The notes: a model not told the origin generated them from the sequence alone. A DNA stretch of 64,000 bases from DAIOXA01 sp050949165 (GCA_050949165.1 JBMNFF010000001.1:744001-808000), one strand, 5' to 3'; shown: positions 45,572 to 56,695, counted from the first letter of the stretch. Numbers and translations are program-made.

Positions 45572-45826
45572 TCAGGAGTGAAGCTTTTGCCAAGCCTCCT
45601 CCACGGCTTCTAGTTCCTCATCGTCGACAATGTAGATGTATACTTCTTCATCTTCATCGCCGTCCTGGCCCTCAATGCGAAAGGGGACCAGGAGGTCCAA
45701 ATCGTCCTCGGGCTGAAGCAGGGCATAGAGACGCCCCTGCACCAGCAGACGCTTGTACTCGATAAAATTAAGAATTTGCTCATCTTCTTCATTATACAGT
45801 TGGACAAGCCGCTTGTCATCAGTCAT
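45572..45826 (-). CDS. DUF1292 family protein
   Basis: 84 residues, acidic, beginning at ATG 45826 with GAGGTG upstream. The pattern FIEYKRLLVQGRLYALLQPEDD...VYIYIVDDEELEAV is that of YrzB. Function unknown, but its place next to ruvX, ireB and alaS is conserved in Bacillota. Confidence 0.93.
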   Translation of the reverse strand: MTDDKRLVQLYNEEDEQILNFIEYKRLLVQGRLYALLQPEDDLDLLVPFRIEGQDGDEDEEVYIYIVDDEELEAVEEAWQKLHS

Positions 45827-45831
45827 TTTTT

Positions 45832-46236
45832 TCACCTCTTGGCTAAAAAATTTTGCAAGATAAGGACAGCGGCCATTTTATCCACGACCTTGCGGCGCTT
45901 GCCCCGGCTGAGATCGGCATCCAGCATGACCCGGGTGGCGGCGGCGGTGGTCAGGCGCTCGTCCTCCATCTCCACCGGCAGGCCGGTCTCTTCAGCCACC
46001 CGGCGGGCGAATTCTTGGCTCCAATCAGCCCTGGGGCCAAGGGTGTTGTCCATATTCTTGGGCAAGCCCACCACAATCTGTCCCACATCATATTCCTGGC
46101 AGATTTCCTTAATCTTGGAAAAGAGTTCAGGAGAATTTTCCAGCACCGTCAGCCCCTGGGCGGTAATCCCCAGGGGATCGGAGAGGGCGACGCCAATGCG
46201 CTTGTCCCCGGCATCCAGGGCCATAATTCTCTTCAT
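45832..46236 (-). CDS. ruvX: Holliday junction resolvase-like protein RuvX (YqgF)
   Basis: 134 residues from ATG 46236. RNase H-like fold with LDAGDKRIGVALSDPLG (first Asp), VVGLPKNMDNTLG and VEMEDERLTT (Glu), and a final DKMAAVLILQNFL. Thought to process pre-16S rRNA ends in several bacteria. Sits five bases from DUF1292. Confidence 0.95.
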   Translation of the reverse strand: MKRIMALDAGDKRIGVALSDPLGITAQGLTVLENSPELFSKIKEICQEYDVGQIVVGLPKNMDNTLGPRADWSQEFARRVAEETGLPVEMEDERLTTAAATRVMLDADLSRGKRRKVVDKMAAVLILQNFLAKR

Positions 46237-46249
46237 GAAAAATCCTCCC

Positions 46250-47191
46250 TCATATGAACTTGAGACACATGTGCCGGCAAGAGCGGCTGCAGTAGCCGCA
46301 AAGGATGCAGCGCTCCCGGTGCAACCTGACCTTGCCCCCCTGGAGAAAGAGGGCGCCCTGGGAGCAGGTCTCAACACAGTCGCCGCAGCCCTGGCACCAG
46401 TCGGCGATGTGGAGCCGACGGAGCCGCCTTCCCACCTGCAGGGCCAGCTCCGGCGAGGGCTCTCGCCCTTCCAGGATGGCCAGGTTGTAATCTACCTCAG
46501 CCGTCGTGGACATGCCGATGACCATGCTGTCCAGCCAGAGCTGGGTCAGGGCGTGCTGGATGGCTTCCCGGGCCTGGCGGTACAGGGTGCCTCCCCCCAG
46601 GACCTTCATGGCGTAAATCCCCTTGCCCCGTTCATGGGCATAGGAGATGGCCCGGGCCATGTCCTGAGCGGTACCGTCGTGGATTCCCACTCCCCACTGG
46701 TTGTACAGGGGATGGATTATGTCTATTTCCGGGATTTCCGCCGCCGCCCGCACACAGGCCACCGAATGGGTGGAAATGCCCACCGCCCGAATTATCCCCT
46801 GCTCCCGGGCCCGGACAAAGTACTCCAGGGCGGGACGGTGGCCGGGCAGGGTCAGGGCCTCCTGCTCGTGGAGCAGCATTGCCGCCAGGACGTCCAAATC
46901 CAGCTCCCGGCGCGCCTCCTCCAGAGCTTTCCGGGCAGCCTGGGCGGTGTAGGCATAGGTTTTGCTGACAACCTGGGGCGCCTGGGGCAGTCGGCGAATG
47001 GCAGCCCGCAGCACCGGGTAATTCTCATAGATCTGGGCGGTATCCCAGAAGGTTATTCCTTTGCTCCAGGCATAAGACAAGAGTTCAGCCCCCTGCTCAA
47101 CCTCGAGGGAAGATTGAAGGGGGCTGAGGGACAAAGTGCCGAAGCCCAGCCGACTGACCGTCAGCGGGCCCAGCTTTGTCTGCGGGGTCAT
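46250..47191 (-). CDS. Aldo/keto reductase with C-terminal 2[4Fe-4S] ferredoxin domain
   Basis: 313 residues. Residues 1 to about 255 are an AKR barrel (LGFGTLSLSP, DTAQIYEN, VVSKTYAYT, MLLHEQEA). The C-terminus adds two CxxCxxC...C clusters (CQGCGDCVETC and CILCGYCSRSC). Such proteins occur in anaerobes and are thought to use Fe-S electron input. It is inserted in the conserved ruvX-ireB order and abuts ireB, so it is probably cotranscribed. Substrate unknown. Confidence 0.9.
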   Translation of the reverse strand: MTPQTKLGPLTVSRLGFGTLSLSPLQSSLEVEQGAELLSYAWSKGITFWDTAQIYENYPVLRAAIRRLPQAPQVVSKTYAYTAQAARKALEEARRELDLDVLAAMLLHEQEALTLPGHRPALEYFVRAREQGIIRAVGISTHSVACVRAAAEIPEIDIIHPLYNQWGVGIHDGTAQDMARAISYAHERGKGIYAMKVLGGGTLYRQAREAIQHALTQLWLDSMVIGMSTTAEVDYNLAILEGREPSPELALQVGRRLRRLHIADWCQGCGDCVETCSQGALFLQGGKVRLHRERCILCGYCSRSCRHMCLKFI

Positions 47192-47452
47192 CTACTTGAC
47201 CCCGTCCAGGTAGGCGGACACCAGCTCTTCCAAGATGTCGTCCCGCTCCAGCTTGCGGATCAGGTTGCGGGCGTTGTTATGGCTGGTGATATATGCAGGA
47301 TCGGCGGAAATCAAGTACCCCACTATTTGGTGGATAGAGTTGTATCCCTTTTCTTCCAGGGCGTTAAAGACTTCCAGCAAAATTCTCCTGGTCTCGTTGG
47401 CCTCTTCGCTGCTCTTCTTGAAACTTACGGTGTCCTGGGTATGCTTATCCAT
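47192..47452 (-). CDS. IreB family regulatory phosphoprotein
   Basis: 86 residues. The SFKKSSEEANETRRILLEVFNALEEKGYNSIHQIVGYL sequence is that of YrzL/IreB (UPF0297). In enterococci it is phosphorylated by the kinase IreK on Thr residues near the N-terminus; Thr5 and Thr8 are candidates here. Lies next to alaS as in most Bacillota. Confidence 0.95.
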   Translation of the reverse strand: MDKHTQDTVSFKKSSEEANETRRILLEVFNALEEKGYNSIHQIVGYLISADPAYITSHNNARNLIRKLERDDILEELVSAYLDGVK

Positions 47453-47523
47453 CTATGCCACCCCCATATACAAGCTTACAGGATATATTCGCCATTTTTT
47501 TTGCTAAATCCTGCTATTATTTT

Positions 47524-47545
47524 ATTCCCCCCAAAGGGGATTGTA
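47524..47545 (-). terminator. Possible terminator after alaS
   Basis: TCCCC-TTTG-GGGGA followed by ATAAAATAAT on the minus strand. Short stem and broken T run, so it may allow readthrough to ireB. Confidence 0.45.
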
Positions 47546-47549
47546 TTCA

Positions 47550-50162
<2,613 letters not shown>

Positions 50163-50177
50163 TTTTTCACCTTCCCC

Positions 50178-50397
50178 AATAAAAATATAAGCCCATCCCC
50201 TTACAAGGACGGGCTTGGCCGCGGTACCACCTTGTTTACCGGTGCACAACCGGTCAACTCCAGCGGATCGGTAACGGGATCAACCGTGAGACTCATCGCC
50301 TCCACCTCCAGGGCGGCTGCCTATCCGACGCCGGAACCTTGCACCAACCGGTCCCTCTCTATGAGACGTCCGGGATAAGCTGACCCCTTCACAGGTA
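50178..50397 (-). promoter_or_regulatory. T-box leader of alaS
   Basis: The T-box sequence AAGGTGGTACCGCGG (50219-50233) is followed by a terminator GCCCGTCC...GGATGGGC with an A/T-rich tail (50179-50213). Upstream lie paired segments of stem I. Uncharged tRNA-Ala should favour the antiterminator and expression of alaS. The specifier codon was not assigned by eye. Confidence 0.92.
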
Positions 50398-50460
50398 TTT
50401 TGCCATTGGCATACAAATTATATCCATCTCCGCCGGTGCTGTCAACTTTTGCCCACACAA

Positions 50461-51513
50461 CTACCGACCATCCACCGGCGGCACCACCAGGTTGCGGATC
50501 AGAATCCGGGCCACAGCCACCACCGGCACCGCCACCATCATACCGATAATCCCGAAGAACTGCCCCCCCACCAAGAGGGTCAGAATTACCACCACGGGAT
50601 GGAGGCCCAGGCTCTTGCCCAGGACCTGGGGGGCGATGAAATGCCCCTCGGCCTGCTGGATGATGAAGAAGACAATGGCCGTCTTCAGGGCCAGGGCCGG
50701 AGATTTCAGCAAGGCCACTACCACCGCCGGCACCGCCCCGATAAAGGGGCCGAAGTAGGGGATTATATTGGTGGCCCCGGCCAAGAGGCCGAGAATCAGG
50801 GCAAAGTCCACTCCCAGGAGGAGGAGGCTCAAATAGGTGGTAAGGGCAATAATCAGGGAGATCAGGAGCTGGCCCCGGATGTACTTGCCCAGGCTGTGGT
50901 CGATTTCATGGAAGATTTTCCGGGCTCTGGTCCTGCTCTTTCGGGGCAGGACCAGGTAGAGGCTGTCCTTGACCATCTCGAAATCCTTGAGCAGGTAGAA
51001 GGTGAGGATGAGGACCAGGGCAAGATTAAAGATTGCTCTGGCCACATCGGTGGTCATTTGGGGAATCCGGGAGAGATAATCAACCATACTCTTCTCTATG
51101 TCGGCCAGGCTGTTTTCGATGGCTTGTTGCACCGACTCGGGAAGGCGCAGGCTGTCTGTAGCATTGTAAAAGCTCCGCAAGAATTTTTGGGCCTGCTGGG
51201 TGTACCAGGGAATCCTCTCGGCCAGATGGTTGACCTCCCGGCTGACCACCGGGGCAAAGTGGGCCACCATGGCAAAGAGCAGGCCAAAGAAGATCAGGTA
51301 GATAATCAGGACGGCAACGGTGCGCTGAAAGCGGCGCTGTTGCAACCAGAGGACCACGGGATTGAGGATGTAGGCTAAGGCCAGAGCGATGATAAAGGGC
51401 TTGAGGACGGCCAGGAGTTGCCGGCGGACCAGGAAAAGGATCGTCACCAGGGCCAGGAACCCGGCGATTTGCAGAACCGTCCTCACCGGGGCCTTGCAGA
51501 TTAGCTCCCGCAC
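50461..51513 (-). CDS. AI-2E family transporter (PerM/YtvI-like)
   Basis: 350 residues with about eight membrane helices and a large loop (about 85-200). NIIPYFGPFIGAVPAV and the final GMMVAVPVVAVARIL are family signatures. The start is GTG with GAGGTGATGAG upstream. Substrate unknown; some relatives are Na+/H+ antiporters. Confidence 0.92.
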   Translation of the reverse strand: MRELICKAPVRTVLQIAGFLALVTILFLVRRQLLAVLKPFIIALALAYILNPVVLWLQQRRFQRTVAVLIIYLIFFGLLFAMVAHFAPVVSREVNHLAERIPWYTQQAQKFLRSFYNATDSLRLPESVQQAIENSLADIEKSMVDYLSRIPQMTTDVARAIFNLALVLILTFYLLKDFEMVKDSLYLVLPRKSRTRARKIFHEIDHSLGKYIRGQLLISLIIALTTYLSLLLLGVDFALILGLLAGATNIIPYFGPFIGAVPAVVVALLKSPALALKTAIVFFIIQQAEGHFIAPQVLGKSLGLHPVVVILTLLVGGQFFGIIGMMVAVPVVAVARILIRNLVVPPVDGR

Positions 51514-51576
51514 CGCTCATCACCTCTGTACAGAATATATCCCCGGCGGGGAAATAATACCCGGGACGGCAAGGAA

Positions 51577-51602
51577 TATTTTAAGGAGGCCATGGGCCTC
51601 CT
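51577..51602 (-). terminator. Terminator after the 65-residue gene
   Basis: GGAGGC-CCAT-GGCCTCC followed by TTAAAATATT on the minus strand, between the small membrane protein gene and the AI-2E permease gene. Confidence 0.6.
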
Positions 51603-51628
51603 CGGCTGGGCAGGTGCTGCCCCAATAA

Positions 51629-51826
51629 TCAGTAATCCCGTCTCAGTCTGCGACGTCCCCGGGGTCGGTAGACATGGGGTCGGGAATATGTCCTTTCTCC
51701 TCCATCGCCGTCTTCGCCGAACATACCAGGAAACAGTGAACTAAACAGGCGATCGCCGTATGCTCTGGCTGCCACCATTCCCAAGAGGCTGCCAACAATC
51801 AATCCCGTCCAATATCCGCGCCGCAA
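51629..51826 (-). CDS. Small membrane protein, 65 aa
   Basis: TTG start with GGAGGTG upstream. One helix (TGLIVGSLLGMVAARAYG), then a Gly/Asp turn and a very basic C-terminus (RPRGRRRLRRDY). YtxH-like in outline but not clearly homologous. Function unknown. Confidence 0.65.
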   Translation of the reverse strand: MRRGYWTGLIVGSLLGMVAARAYGDRLFSSLFPGMFGEDGDGGERTYSRPHVYRPRGRRRLRRDY

Positions 51827-51842
51827 GGGTCTACACCTCCTG

Positions 51843-52001
51843 TCATTGATCCAAAGCTACCAAGGCGCCTTCCACATCCACTTCGTACAGGCGCGGGCGC
51901 ATCTTACTGTCAAAGCTGAACATCACAAAACAATTCCAGCAGTACCACTGATTGCTGCCCACCTTGCCCGTGTCCCGCGAAGTGCAATTGGGACACACCA
52001 T
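51843..52001 (-). CDS. Small zinc-ribbon protein, 52 aa
   Basis: ATG 51999-52001 with GGAGGT upstream. MVCPNCTSRDTGKVG...WYCWNCFVMFSF has CxxC pairs 16 residues apart, forming a probable zinc ribbon, then a tail ending in VEGALVALDQ. Too short for routine gene lists but its ribosome binding site, spacing and Cys pattern make it a real gene. Lies between the membrane protein and the PRC-barrel gene. Confidence 0.82.
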   Translation of the reverse strand: MVCPNCTSRDTGKVGSNQWYCWNCFVMFSFDSKMRPRLYEVDVEGALVALDQ

Positions 52002-52020
52002 ACATCTCTACCTCCAAATC

Positions 52021-52542
52021 TCAAGAACTGCCTTGCCAGGAATCCGAAGTGAAGGCACCCCGGGGCAGACTGCGGGTCCCCTCGGGGACAATTAACTTGT
52101 CATCTAGGATGCTGACCCGGCTCGGCCAGGCCACGGTCTCCCGACCCTGAAAAACATCTTGAATGAGGCCATCGGAGAGCTCCAGGGCCACCACCCGACA
52201 CTGGTCCAGGATCAGGTCCTGGACATTGCCCAGGCGGCTGTCGGCGTCGGTGACCACTGTCAGGCTGCGCATTTGCTCCAGGCTGAATTTTCCCCGACGC
52301 AGCTCATTAGCTTCTTCACCTTCGAGAATGATGTTTTCCCGAGGAAGCAGGACCGAGTCGAGGCCCATGCTCAGGACCTTGTCGGCGGGAATCAGCTCCG
52401 GCTCGGCCAGGACCTTGACAGGCATGACCAGGGCGCAGAGCAGACCCCGCTCAAGATCCACCAGGATCTCCCGTACCGTGCCCAGTTCCCGGTCCTCCCG
52501 GGTAAACACCGGCAGCCCCAATAAGTCGCTGGCCCTGCGCAT
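52021..52542 (-). CDS. PRC-barrel domain protein (two PRC repeats)
   Basis: 173 residues from ATG 52542 (GGGAGG upstream). Two beta-barrel repeats: RASDLLGLPVFTREDRELGTV and LTVVTDADSRLGNVQDLIL. Similar PRC proteins in Bacillota (YlmC/YrrD types) have unknown roles, sometimes linked to sporulation. A terminator and repeats separate it from the next gene. Confidence 0.85.
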   Translation of the reverse strand: MRRASDLLGLPVFTREDRELGTVREILVDLERGLLCALVMPVKVLAEPELIPADKVLSMGLDSVLLPRENIILEGEEANELRRGKFSLEQMRSLTVVTDADSRLGNVQDLILDQCRVVALELSDGLIQDVFQGRETVAWPSRVSILDDKLIVPEGTRSLPRGAFTSDSWQGSS

Positions 52543-52582
52543 TGACTTCCCTCCCGTCTCCTTGAAGTATTCCCCCATAAGC

Positions 52583-52610
52583 AAAAAAAATGTGCTGACG
52601 CACATTTTTT
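52583..52610. terminator. Bidirectional terminator
   Basis: AAAAAAAATGTGC-TGAC-GCACATTTTTT, a perfect symmetrical hairpin with T and A runs. Ends transcription of the P5C dehydrogenase gene before the PRC-barrel gene. Confidence 0.88.
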
Positions 52611-52619
52611 CTGACCCAA

Positions 52620-52725
52620 AGGGACGCATCCTCCAGTCGCAAGCAGTCAGGCTGACGGGCCAATCACTTTGCGACAGATAGGATGCGTCCCTTGGTATCT
52701 GCAACAGATAGGATACGTCCCTGGT
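52620..52725. repeat. Inverted and direct GGGACG/TGTCGC repeats
   Basis: GGGACGCATCCT (from 52620) and its complement AGGATGCGTCCC (about 52679-52691) flank GTCGCAA and TTTGCGAC arms. A further direct copy, GCAACAGATAGGATACGTCCC, ends near 52721. All carry the GGGACG core with a TGTCGC/TGTTGC end like the repeats at 8995-9085. Confidence 0.8.
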
Positions 52726-52735
52726 TTTAGCTTAG

Positions 52736-54280
52736 CTAAAACCGCTCAGCAGTCACCTTCATTTGGGTGAATAGCAGCAGGTAGTCGCGGCCACCGGCCT
52801 TGGCGCAGGTGCCCGACATATTGTAGCCGCCGAAGGGCTGGACTCCTACCAGAGCGCCGGTGATCTTGCGATTGAGGTAGAGGTTGCCCACGTGGAAGTC
52901 TCTGCGGGCCCTTTCCAGATGCTGGCGGTTATTGGAGAAGACGCCGCCGGTCAGGCCGTACTGGGTGTTGTTGGCAATGGCCAGAGCATGGTCAAAGTCC
53001 TCTGCCTTGATAACGGCCAGGACCGGTCCGAAGATCTCCTCCTGGGCGATGGTGGCATCGGGAGCGACGTCGGCAATGACCGTAGGCTGGACAAAGTATC
53101 CGGTATCGGGACCGGGGCTACCGCCCACCAAGAGACGCCCTTCCTTCTTGCCGATTTCGATATACTTGAGGATGGACATATGGGCGTTCTGATCGCAGAC
53201 CGGTCCAAAATAGTCGCCATCCCGCACCGAGCCGCACTGGATCTTGCCGACTGCCTCGGTCAGTTCTTGAACAAATTCATCGTAAATGTCCTTGAGGACG
53301 ACGACCCGGGAACAGGCCGAGCACTTCTGGCCCTGGAAGCCGAAGGCGGAGACCACGGTGGCCTGGACCGCCTCCCGGATGTCCACGCCGCTGTCGACGA
53401 TCAGGGTATCCTTGCCTCCCATTTCGGCATGGACCCGCTTGATCCAAATCTGACCGGGATTGATTTTGGCAGCCCGCTCCACAATGCGCAGGCCGACTTC
53501 CCTGGAACCGGTGAAGTTGATAAACCTGGTCTTGGGATGGTCCACCAGGTAGTCGCCGATTTCGCCACCGCCCCCGGGGACGAAGTTGACCACTCCGGCG
53601 GGAAGACTGGCCTCCCTAAGCACTTCCATAAACTTGGCTGCGATTACCGGAGTGTTGCTGGCGGGCTTTAAGACCACTGTGTTGCCGGCGACCACTGCGC
53701 CCATGGTCATACCCACCATGATGGCCAGGGGGAAGTTCCAGGGCGGGATGATTACCCCGACGCCCAGGGGGATGTAGTGGGCCTCGTTTTCTTCGCCGGG
53801 GAAGTGCACCAATTCCATGGGCTGGTCCAGGCGCACCATTTCCCGGGCATAGAATTCCAGGAAATCGATGGCTTCAGCGGTGTCGGCATCGGCCTCCACC
53901 CAGTTTTTACCGATTTCCAGAACCATGGTGGCGCTGAACTCGAATTTGCGCCGGCGCAGGATGGCGGCAGCCTTGACCAGGTAGCGGGCCCTTTCCACAG
54001 CGGGCACATGCTGCCACCAGACAAAGGCCTCCTGGGCTGCCTGCATAGCCTTCTCTGCCAGGGCCTGATCGGCCTTGGCGCAGTAACCCACCACCTGGTC
54101 TGTCCGGGATGGGTTGATGGATTTGATCTTTGCTTCGGTCTTTATGCTCTCTGAGCCGATGTACAGGGGATATTCTGTCCCGAACCCGGCTTCCACCGCT
54201 GCGATGGCCTGCTGCATCTTCTCCTTGTTTTCAGGCAGGGAAAAATCGGTAAGCGGCTCGTTGCGATAGGGAGTGAACAA
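52736..54280 (-). CDS. pruA: L-glutamate gamma-semialdehyde (1-pyrroline-5-carboxylate) dehydrogenase
   Basis: 514 residues, the usual length of RocA/PruA. NAD-binding FTGSREVG, catalytic Glu in AEMGGKD and catalytic Cys in GQKCSACSR are all present. PWNFPLAIMVG is typical. Oxidises P5C/glutamate semialdehyde to glutamate in proline or arginine breakdown. No partner proline dehydrogenase lies nearby. Flanked on both sides by palindromic repeats. Confidence 0.95.
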   Translation of the reverse strand: MFTPYRNEPLTDFSLPENKEKMQQAIAAVEAGFGTEYPLYIGSESIKTEAKIKSINPSRTDQVVGYCAKADQALAEKAMQAAQEAFVWWQHVPAVERARYLVKAAAILRRRKFEFSATMVLEIGKNWVEADADTAEAIDFLEFYAREMVRLDQPMELVHFPGEENEAHYIPLGVGVIIPPWNFPLAIMVGMTMGAVVAGNTVVLKPASNTPVIAAKFMEVLREASLPAGVVNFVPGGGGEIGDYLVDHPKTRFINFTGSREVGLRIVERAAKINPGQIWIKRVHAEMGGKDTLIVDSGVDIREAVQATVVSAFGFQGQKCSACSRVVVLKDIYDEFVQELTEAVGKIQCGSVRDGDYFGPVCDQNAHMSILKYIEIGKKEGRLLVGGSPGPDTGYFVQPTVIADVAPDATIAQEEIFGPVLAVIKAEDFDHALAIANNTQYGLTGGVFSNNRQHLERARRDFHVGNLYLNRKITGALVGVQPFGGYNMSGTCAKAGGRDYLLLFTQMKVTAERF

Positions 54281-54366
54281 AACGTATCATCCTCCTCGGT
54301 TAAGAGTGATATGTATATATTCAATAACTGCCCCGGGGATTCCTTTTCTTCTTCCGAAGGAAAACA

Positions 54367-54514
54367 GGGACATTTCCCGCCTGTCGCAGTAGGGTTTTGC
54401 CAAGAAGCTTGTCCCTGCGACAGAGGGATGTGTCCCCAACACGGGGACATTTCCCGCCTGTCGCAGCAGGGATTGACCAGAAAGCTTGGCCTTGCGACAG
54501 AGGGATGTGTCCCC
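54367..54514. repeat. Two tandem copies of a 71-72-base inverted repeat
   Basis: Copy 1 is 54367-54437, copy 2 is 54443-54514. Each begins GGGACATTTCCCGCCTGTCGCAG and ends CTTGCGACAGAGGGATGTGTCCCC or nearly so; the GGGACA...TGTCGCA arm and its complement fold back on each other. They fill most of the 256-base gap between rarA and pruA. The core and end match the GGGAC/TGTCGC repeats elsewhere. Confidence 0.88.
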
Positions 54515-54536
54515 ATGACCCGCAGAGAAGGACCCT

Positions 54537-55868
54537 CTAGGGCAGTCCCTTGGTCTGTTCCAGCCACTGGCGCAGCCGCTTTTCGTAGCCATTGGTTCCA
54601 GGGTGATAATAGCGCCGGTCCGCCAGGGAATCGGGCAGGTACTGCTGCCCGATATAATTCCCCGGGAAATCGTGGGGGTACTTATACCCCTTGCCATGGC
54701 CCAGTTCCCGTGCTCCAGGGTAATGGCTGTCCCGCAGGTGGTTGGGCACGCCGGCATCTCCGGTGCTGCGGGCGTCGGCAGTAGCCCGCTCCAGGGCGAC
54801 AAAGGCGGCATTGCTCTTGGGCGCGCAGGCCAGATGGGTGACAGCCTGGGCCAGGGGAATTCTGGCCTCGGGCATCCCCAGGATCTCCACAGCCCGGAAG
54901 GCGGCCTCCGCCACCAGCAGGGCCAAGGGATCGGCGTTGCCGATGTCCTCGCTGGCCGCAATGTACAGGCGCCGGGCCACGAACCTGGGGTCCTCGCCGG
55001 CGTCCAGCATCCGGGCCAGCCAGAAGAGGGCGGCGTCGGGGTCAGAACCCCGGATTGACTTGATAAAGGCCGAAATCACGTCGTAATGGTTGTCCCCATC
55101 CTTGTCATAGCGGACGGCTCGCCGCTGCACCGACTGCTCGGCGGTCTCCCTGTCGATGACGATTTCGCCTTCTGCATTTGCCGGGGTGGTCAGGGCGGCC
55201 AATTCCAGGGCATTGAGGGCAATGCGGGCATCGCCGTCGGCAGTGTCGATGATATGGGCCCTGGCCTCGGGCAGGAGCTTGATCCGGAGCTTGCCCAGTC
55301 CCCGTTCCTCATCGGTCAGGGCGGTGTCCAGGATGGTGCTGATATTCTCCCGGGTCAGGGGATAGAGCTCGAAAATCCGGGAGCGGGACAGGAGGGCAGA
55401 ATTGACGCTGAAGTACGGATTGCCGGTGGTGGCGCCGATGAGGAGGATGGTGCCTTCTTCCACCGCCGGGAGCAGGGCGTCCTGCTGGCCCTTGTTGAAG
55501 CGGTGGATCTCATCGATGAAGAGGATGGTGGGCTGGTGGTACATCTCCAGGCGTCGCCGCGCCTGCTCCAGGACCTCCCGGACCTGGGCGACACCGGCGG
55601 TGACGGCGTTGAGCTTCTGAAAACTGGCCTTGGTCTGGTTGGCGATGACGGCGGCCAGGGTGGTCTTGCCGGTGCCCGGGGGACCATAGAAAATCATAGA
55701 GGTGAGGCGATCGGCGTAGATGGCCCGGCGCAGCAAGCTGCCGGCGCCCACGATATGCTCTTGGCCCACGAACTCGTCCAGGGTGCGGGGGCGAAGCCGA
55801 GCGGCCAGGGGAGCGCTATCCCCCTGCTGCTGAAAGCCATAGCTGAAAAGATCACTCATTGTCTTCAT
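54537..55868 (-). CDS. rarA: Replication-associated recombination protein A (AAA+ ATPase)
   Basis: 443 residues (or 440 from an internal ATG). Walker A (YGPPGTGKTTLAAVIA), Walker B (ILFIDEIHRF), sensor 1 (LIGATTGNPYFSVN) and the C-terminal MgsA tetramerisation domain ending in YPHDFPGNYIGQQYLPD. Acts at stalled replication forks. Overlaps the RseC-like gene. In Bacillus (yrvN) it also neighbours tcdA and aspS. Confidence 0.96.
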   Translation of the reverse strand: MKTMSDLFSYGFQQQGDSAPLAARLRPRTLDEFVGQEHIVGAGSLLRRAIYADRLTSMIFYGPPGTGKTTLAAVIANQTKASFQKLNAVTAGVAQVREVLEQARRRLEMYHQPTILFIDEIHRFNKGQQDALLPAVEEGTILLIGATTGNPYFSVNSALLSRSRIFELYPLTRENISTILDTALTDEERGLGKLRIKLLPEARAHIIDTADGDARIALNALELAALTTPANAEGEIVIDRETAEQSVQRRAVRYDKDGDNHYDVISAFIKSIRGSDPDAALFWLARMLDAGEDPRFVARRLYIAASEDIGNADPLALLVAEAAFRAVEILGMPEARIPLAQAVTHLACAPKSNAAFVALERATADARSTGDAGVPNHLRDSHYPGARELGHGKGYKYPHDFPGNYIGQQYLPDSLADRRYYHPGTNGYEKRLRQWLEQTKGLP

Positions 55869-56319
55869 GCCCGCAGATATCTGTAATCTCTTCGAAGTCC
55901 TCGACGATCCTGACTATTGTCGGCGTGTACTGGGGATTCTGCCTCCACGCCGACTCCCCCAGGCGTATGCCCACAAAGCTCAAAGCAAAGAGGACGAAGC
56001 CGACCCCGACGCCCCACAAGTCGGGACTGCCGGACAGGGGATAGAAGTAATCGATCAGGTACATCAAGCCTATCCCCAGGAGGAGCGCCAGCAGGGGAAG
56101 GAGGTAGACGATGGCCCCGGCCCGTAGGACGGCGCCCTTGTCCATCTTGATCAGCACCCGTTTGCCCACATCGGCGCCGATGCTGTTTTCCACTTCCAAT
56201 TGCATGGTCTTGGACAGGCCCATGTGGCAGACCCCGCACTTGGCGCAGGCGCTGTTCCGTTCCAGCTCGATTACCGCCTGGTTGTCCTTTAGGGCAATTA
56301 CCCTACCGATCTGATCCAT
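55852..56319 (-). CDS. SoxR-reducing system protein RseC family
   Basis: 155 residues: N-terminal beta domain with a Cys motif (ACAKCGVC), then two membrane helices and a soluble tail. Family members (RseC/RsxC-associated) contribute to Fe-S redox regulation or electron transfer with Rnf. The start overlaps the csoR-like stop. Confidence 0.9.
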   Translation of the reverse strand: MDQIGRVIALKDNQAVIELERNSACAKCGVCHMGLSKTMQLEVENSIGADVGKRVLIKMDKGAVLRAGAIVYLLPLLALLLGIGLMYLIDYFYPLSGSPDLWGVGVGFVLFALSFVGIRLGESAWRQNPQYTPTIVRIVEDFEEITDICGHEDNE

Positions 56320-56593
56320 AGCTTCCTCCTCCTTTGATGAAGCTGTTCATGGTGGTCAGCAGGTCAGTCATTGCCTGTTCCAGTTCCTCAGGTGTCTTGG
56401 CGCCGCGCAGGCAGGTGTGGGAATAGCGCTCAAAGATCAGGCTCCCCACCCTGTTGACGGCAGAGCGCACGGCGGCGATTTGGATGAGGATGTCTTTGCA
56501 GCACTGCTCAGATTCCAGCATCTTTTGAATCCCCTTGACTTGGCCCTCAATTCGCCGCAACCTGTTGATGATTTTGGTCTTATCGGTTTCCAT
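56303..56593 (-). CDS. Metal-sensing transcriptional regulator, CsoR/FrmR family
   Basis: 96 residues from ATG 56593. All-helical DUF156 fold: INRLRRIEGQVKGIQKMLESEQCCKDILIQIAAVRSAVNRV with Cys, then HTCL supplying His and Cys, the C-H-C pattern of Cu(I)-type CsoR. Likely a repressor relieved by metal or aldehyde; the target is not seen. The next gene downstream is RseC-like, which may be in the same transcript. Confidence 0.88.
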   Translation of the reverse strand: METDKTKIINRLRRIEGQVKGIQKMLESEQCCKDILIQIAAVRSAVNRVGSLIFERYSHTCLRGAKTPEELEQAMTDLLTTMNSFIKGGGSYGSDR

Positions 56594-56695
56594 GGGATAC
56601 CCTCCCCCGGTAATTTGAGAAAATATTAACATACCCAATCCGGAACTGTCAAATAAAAATGGGATGGCCTCTTCTTTAGCATAACCATCCCAAAT

